A DNA stretch of 15,842 nt from Ruminococcaceae bacterium UBA5396 (GTDB taxonomy: Bacteria > Bacillota > Clostridia > Oscillospirales > Acutalibacteraceae). The notes under the pieces are model-generated. The model was not told the DNA's origin. It was given only the letters and a program-made list of their open reading frames with translations, and did no database searches. This document shows, piece by piece, positions 14,130 through 15,842 of the stretch; the stretch's first letter is position 1, and each line of letters begins with the position of its first letter. The position numbers and the translations under genes were made by a program. The stretch spans positions 1 to 15,842 of the forward strand of contig DHOG01000151.1 in NCBI GenBank assembly GCA_002410715.1. Direction: 5' to 3'.

Positions 14130-14174
14130 ATAATCTACGCTATGTTTTGTCTACGGAGCGTGGATTATTTTTTT
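14130..14174 (+). terminator. Intrinsic terminator upstream of the GIY-YIG gene
   Basis: ATAATCTACGCT (14130-14141) pairs with AGCGTGGATTAT (14157-14168) with one G-T pair, then a run of T to 14174. It isolates the following operon from the decayed region. No consensus promoter is obvious in the 37 bp left before the next start codon. Confidence 0.85.
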
Positions 14175-14211
14175 GAGTGTTTATGTATACAATAAGGTCG
14201 AGGTGAAAATG

Positions 14212-14556
14212 ATGGATATAAAAAGAAAAAAAGAACTTTTAGAAGCCTATAAAAGCAGACACCCGGAAATGGGTGTAATTTCTTACTGCTGTAAAGAAAC
14301 CGGCGAAGTATTCTTAGGCATTTCCAAAGATACAAAGGCGGACTTTAACGGCACTAATGCAAAATTGTCAGCTAACTGGCACCCTAATAAACGATTACAG
14401 GAACTTTGGAACAAATATGGCCCGGAAGGCTTTGAACTATCGGTTATAAAAGTGTTAAAGTATGATGATCCAAATGAAGATCATACAGCGAAATTAGAGA
14501 GTTTAAGAGAACAGTGTTTTATTTCTAGTCCAAATGCAAGGAGTATATGGCGATGA
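14212..14556 (+). CDS. GIY-YIG nuclease-like protein
   Basis: A 114-residue protein that resembles the small GIY-YIG family proteins common on clostridial mobile elements (MDIKRKKELLEAYKSRHPEMGV..., HPNKRLQELWNKYGPEGFEL). The signature is degenerate: GVI (21-23) in place of GIY and FLG (34-36) in place of YIG, so nuclease activity is doubtful. The start chosen is the ATG at 14212, six bases after AGGTG; an ATG directly before it (14209) is also possible. A TTG further upstream lies in the terminator T-tract and was set aside. It overlaps the next gene by four bases and heads a tight three-gene operon. Its function on such elements is not known to me. Confidence 0.75.
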   Translation: MDIKRKKELLEAYKSRHPEMGVISYCCKETGEVFLGISKDTKADFNGTNAKLSANWHPNKRLQELWNKYGPEGFELSVIKVLKYDDPNEDHTAKLESLREQCFISSPNARSIWR

Positions 14557-15017
14557 ATGAAAAAATTGTTATGGTGTCAAATGGTTATGACCGTATAGAC
14601 GGCAGAAATGCTTATCAATCTGACATCAAAAGCTTAACATTGGGTGAACCTATGCTGGATGAAAATAAAAAAATGCAGCTTGCCGCACAGATTTGGAAAC
14701 AGGATAAAAACGGCGAATTGTTTTTGGCGCAGGAGCTACCTATACATCAAGTATTTGACTTGATAATCTTTTTATCCAGAACATTACTTTACTTCAAAGA
14801 GGCTTACCGGCTTCCGCTTTTATATGACCCGGAAAAGCCCACAGTGGAACGAGTTGGAGTACAGGGTGGGGTATTACCAGTAGAGGTTTGTACTGACAAT
14901 CAAAATATCAATGAGGATATTAAAGCATTTGCCCAGAGTCTGAATGATTTAGGCGAGTTGATTGGAGAACGTAAGCGGGTCCTTAGCCGCATCTTAGAAG
15001 AATTGGAGTTATATTAA
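14553..15017 (+). CDS. Conserved protein resembling DUF6530, function unknown
   Basis: 154 residues from the ATG at 14553, which overlaps the stop of the upstream gene (ATGA) with AAGGAG nine bases upstream; the ATG at 14547 is too close to that site. There is no signal peptide or membrane segment. Segments such as NGYDRIDGRNAYQSDIKSL, FFLSRT-like IIFLSRTLLYFKEAYRLP and INEDIKAFAQSLNDLGELIGERKRVL look well conserved and match what I remember of DUF6530 proteins. That name is from memory and should be tested. The C-terminal third is probably helical. It sits between a GIY-YIG-like gene and an AAA+ ATPase gene, 1 nt from the latter, and may work with it. Confidence 0.65.
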   Translation: MNEKIVMVSNGYDRIDGRNAYQSDIKSLTLGEPMLDENKKMQLAAQIWKQDKNGELFLAQELPIHQVFDLIIFLSRTLLYFKEAYRLPLLYDPEKPTVERVGVQGGVLPVEVCTDNQNINEDIKAFAQSLNDLGELIGERKRVLSRILEELELY

Positions 15018-15018
15018 T

Positions 15019-15840
15019 ATGAAACAGACTTGTGTTTTATCACCTGCCAGACAGCTGACGGGAGAGGAGCAATCCCTTGTCTGGCAAAAACCGCCTTCCC
15101 ATATTGAAAGTGAAGCAGAAAAACGTATATATCAAGAGGTAGTAAGGAATTGGAACCGCGGTGAAATGAAAATCAGTACAATTTTACTGGAGGGCGATGC
15201 GGGATCGGGAAAAACCCAACTTGCCAAAGCCCTCTCTGCTGATTTTAACCTACCCTACACGAAAATAACCTGCTTTGCAGATATGGATAAATCCGATGTA
15301 CTGGGTTCTATTCTGCCGGTATTATCGGAAAAGGATAAATCAAATATGGTTGAATACCAATACTATCCGTCAGAGATTGTTCGTGCTTATGAAAATGGAT
15401 GGCTCTTGGAGATTCAGGAACCTACAGTGATTCGGGATGCTGCTGTTTTAATGGCTCTAAATTCCGCATTAGAACCGGATGGCAGTCTAAACCTACCAAC
15501 GCGTATCGTACACAGGCATCCGGATTTTATTGCTGTTATTACAACAAACCGTGGCTACAATGGCTACCGTCCTTTAAATGAAGCGTTGCGTGATAGAGTG
15601 CAACATGCCGAAAAAATAGACTTACCACCCAAGGCAGTTATGATGGAACGAGCCAAAGCCAAGACGGGTTATCATTCTGAATCTGTTCTTTCTCTTTTGG
15701 CTGAAACTATTATCTTGCTGGATGAGACTGCCCGGGCCAATGCAATTAAAGGTGTGGCAGGGATGAGATCCTATATCTTTTGGGTTGATGCCGTGGCAAG
15801 TGGTGCATCAGTACAAAGTACTTTGGATCGTCAACAGTAA
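15019..15840 (+). CDS. AAA+ ATPase, MoxR/CbbQ-like
   Basis: A 273-residue cytoplasmic ATPase. Walker A is GDAGSGKT (59-66). The Walker B position reads WLLEIQEP (about 129-135), where most relatives have hydrophobics then DE, so the magnesium-binding Asp is replaced by Gln133 while Glu134 stays. Sensor 1 is AVITTNR (172-178), with candidate arginine fingers in EALRDRV (Arg191, Arg193). Helical lid segments follow. MoxR/CbbQ ATPases usually remodel a partner and are encoded next to a von Willebrand A-domain protein, which would lie beyond the window. GGAG lies nine bases before the ATG. The stop codon falls at 15838-15840, two bases before the window ends. The C-terminus seems short, so an early stop is possible. 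Confidence 0.83.
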   Translation: MKQTCVLSPARQLTGEEQSLVWQKPPSHIESEAEKRIYQEVVRNWNRGEMKISTILLEGDAGSGKTQLAKALSADFNLPYTKITCFADMDKSDVLGSILPVLSEKDKSNMVEYQYYPSEIVRAYENGWLLEIQEPTVIRDAAVLMALNSALEPDGSLNLPTRIVHRHPDFIAVITTNRGYNGYRPLNEALRDRVQHAEKIDLPPKAVMMERAKAKTGYHSESVLSLLAETIILLDETARANAIKGVAGMRSYIFWVDAVASGASVQSTLDRQQ

Positions 15841-15842
15841 AT

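Larger units (their letters stand above)
3782..15842. mobile_element. Integrative (probably conjugative) element, tRNA-proximal end; far end outside window
   Basis: Signs of an integrated element starting at the tRNA-Arg(CCT) locus are duplicated tRNA pieces, an integrase facing the tRNA, an adjacent xis, a drop in G+C compared with 1-3670, and accessory cargo including a surface protein with its sortase and decayed gene fragments. No relaxase, coupling protein or type IV secretion gene is seen, so conjugation is only inferred from the Tn916-like integrase style and cargo. The exact left boundary is uncertain within 3701-3868, the three CTCCTAA cores. Confidence 0.7.

Noticed and set aside
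14173..14211. A TTG start for the GIY-YIG protein
   Set aside because: The TTG lies in the T-tract of a terminator and has no ribosome site; the ATG at 14212 has both site and family-like start.

Overview
The window looks like a genome of the Clostridia (Bacillota) carrying an integrated mobile element. Supporting signs are AGGAGG-type ribosome binding sites, sigma-A-type promoters, a class B sortase, a Clostridia-style cyclic-di-GMP-I riboswitch and a Tn916-like tyrosine recombinase. The left 3.6 kb is visibly G+C-rich and holds ordinary chromosomal genes. From about 3.9 kb onward the sequence is richer in A+T and holds accessory genes, and the last 2.3 kb are the most A+T-rich.

Left chromosomal part (1-3670). 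A lipoprotein form of the ribonuclease barnase is followed directly by its cytoplasmic inhibitor barstar. A convergent pair, radC then pgcA (alpha-phosphoglucomutase), lies on the minus strand.

Junction (3596-4100). A perfect-consensus promoter (TTGACA, 17 bp, TATAAT) reads into three tandem copies of a tRNA-Arg(CCT) region. The first two keep only the 5' half, through the anticodon stem. The third is a complete tRNA with encoded CCA, followed by a strong terminator. A cluster of TGCTAAGAA repeats and the convergent integrase gene come next. This is the usual arrangement of an integrative element in a tRNA gene, with scars suggesting more than one recombination event.

Recombination module (4076-6383, minus strand): mazF toxin, xis (overlapping ATGA), a 32-codon small ORF, then int. 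All read toward the tRNA. No mazE antitoxin gene is visible.

Regulatory RNA stretch (6384-6914). This has no ordinary gene. It holds a clear c-di-GMP-I (GEMM-I) riboswitch aptamer on the minus strand, followed by a hairpin-rich stretch of about 340 nt that leads into mazF. The riboswitch therefore sits between the sortase gene and the recombination module.

Surface module (6915-13475, minus strand). A regulator with HTH, PAS and AraC domains has its own promoter and terminator. Next is an apparent operon of a stand-alone PAS-like protein, a 1324-residue leucine-rich-repeat wall protein ending in IPKTGD plus a membrane anchor, and a class B sortase.

Right part (13542-15842). A decayed stretch holds fragments of an HD-domain gene (frameshifted) and a GNAT acetyltransferase gene (truncated). 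A tight plus-strand operon follows: GIY-YIG-like protein, a conserved protein resembling DUF6530, and a MoxR/CbbQ-like AAA+ ATPase. The right end of the element is not in the window.
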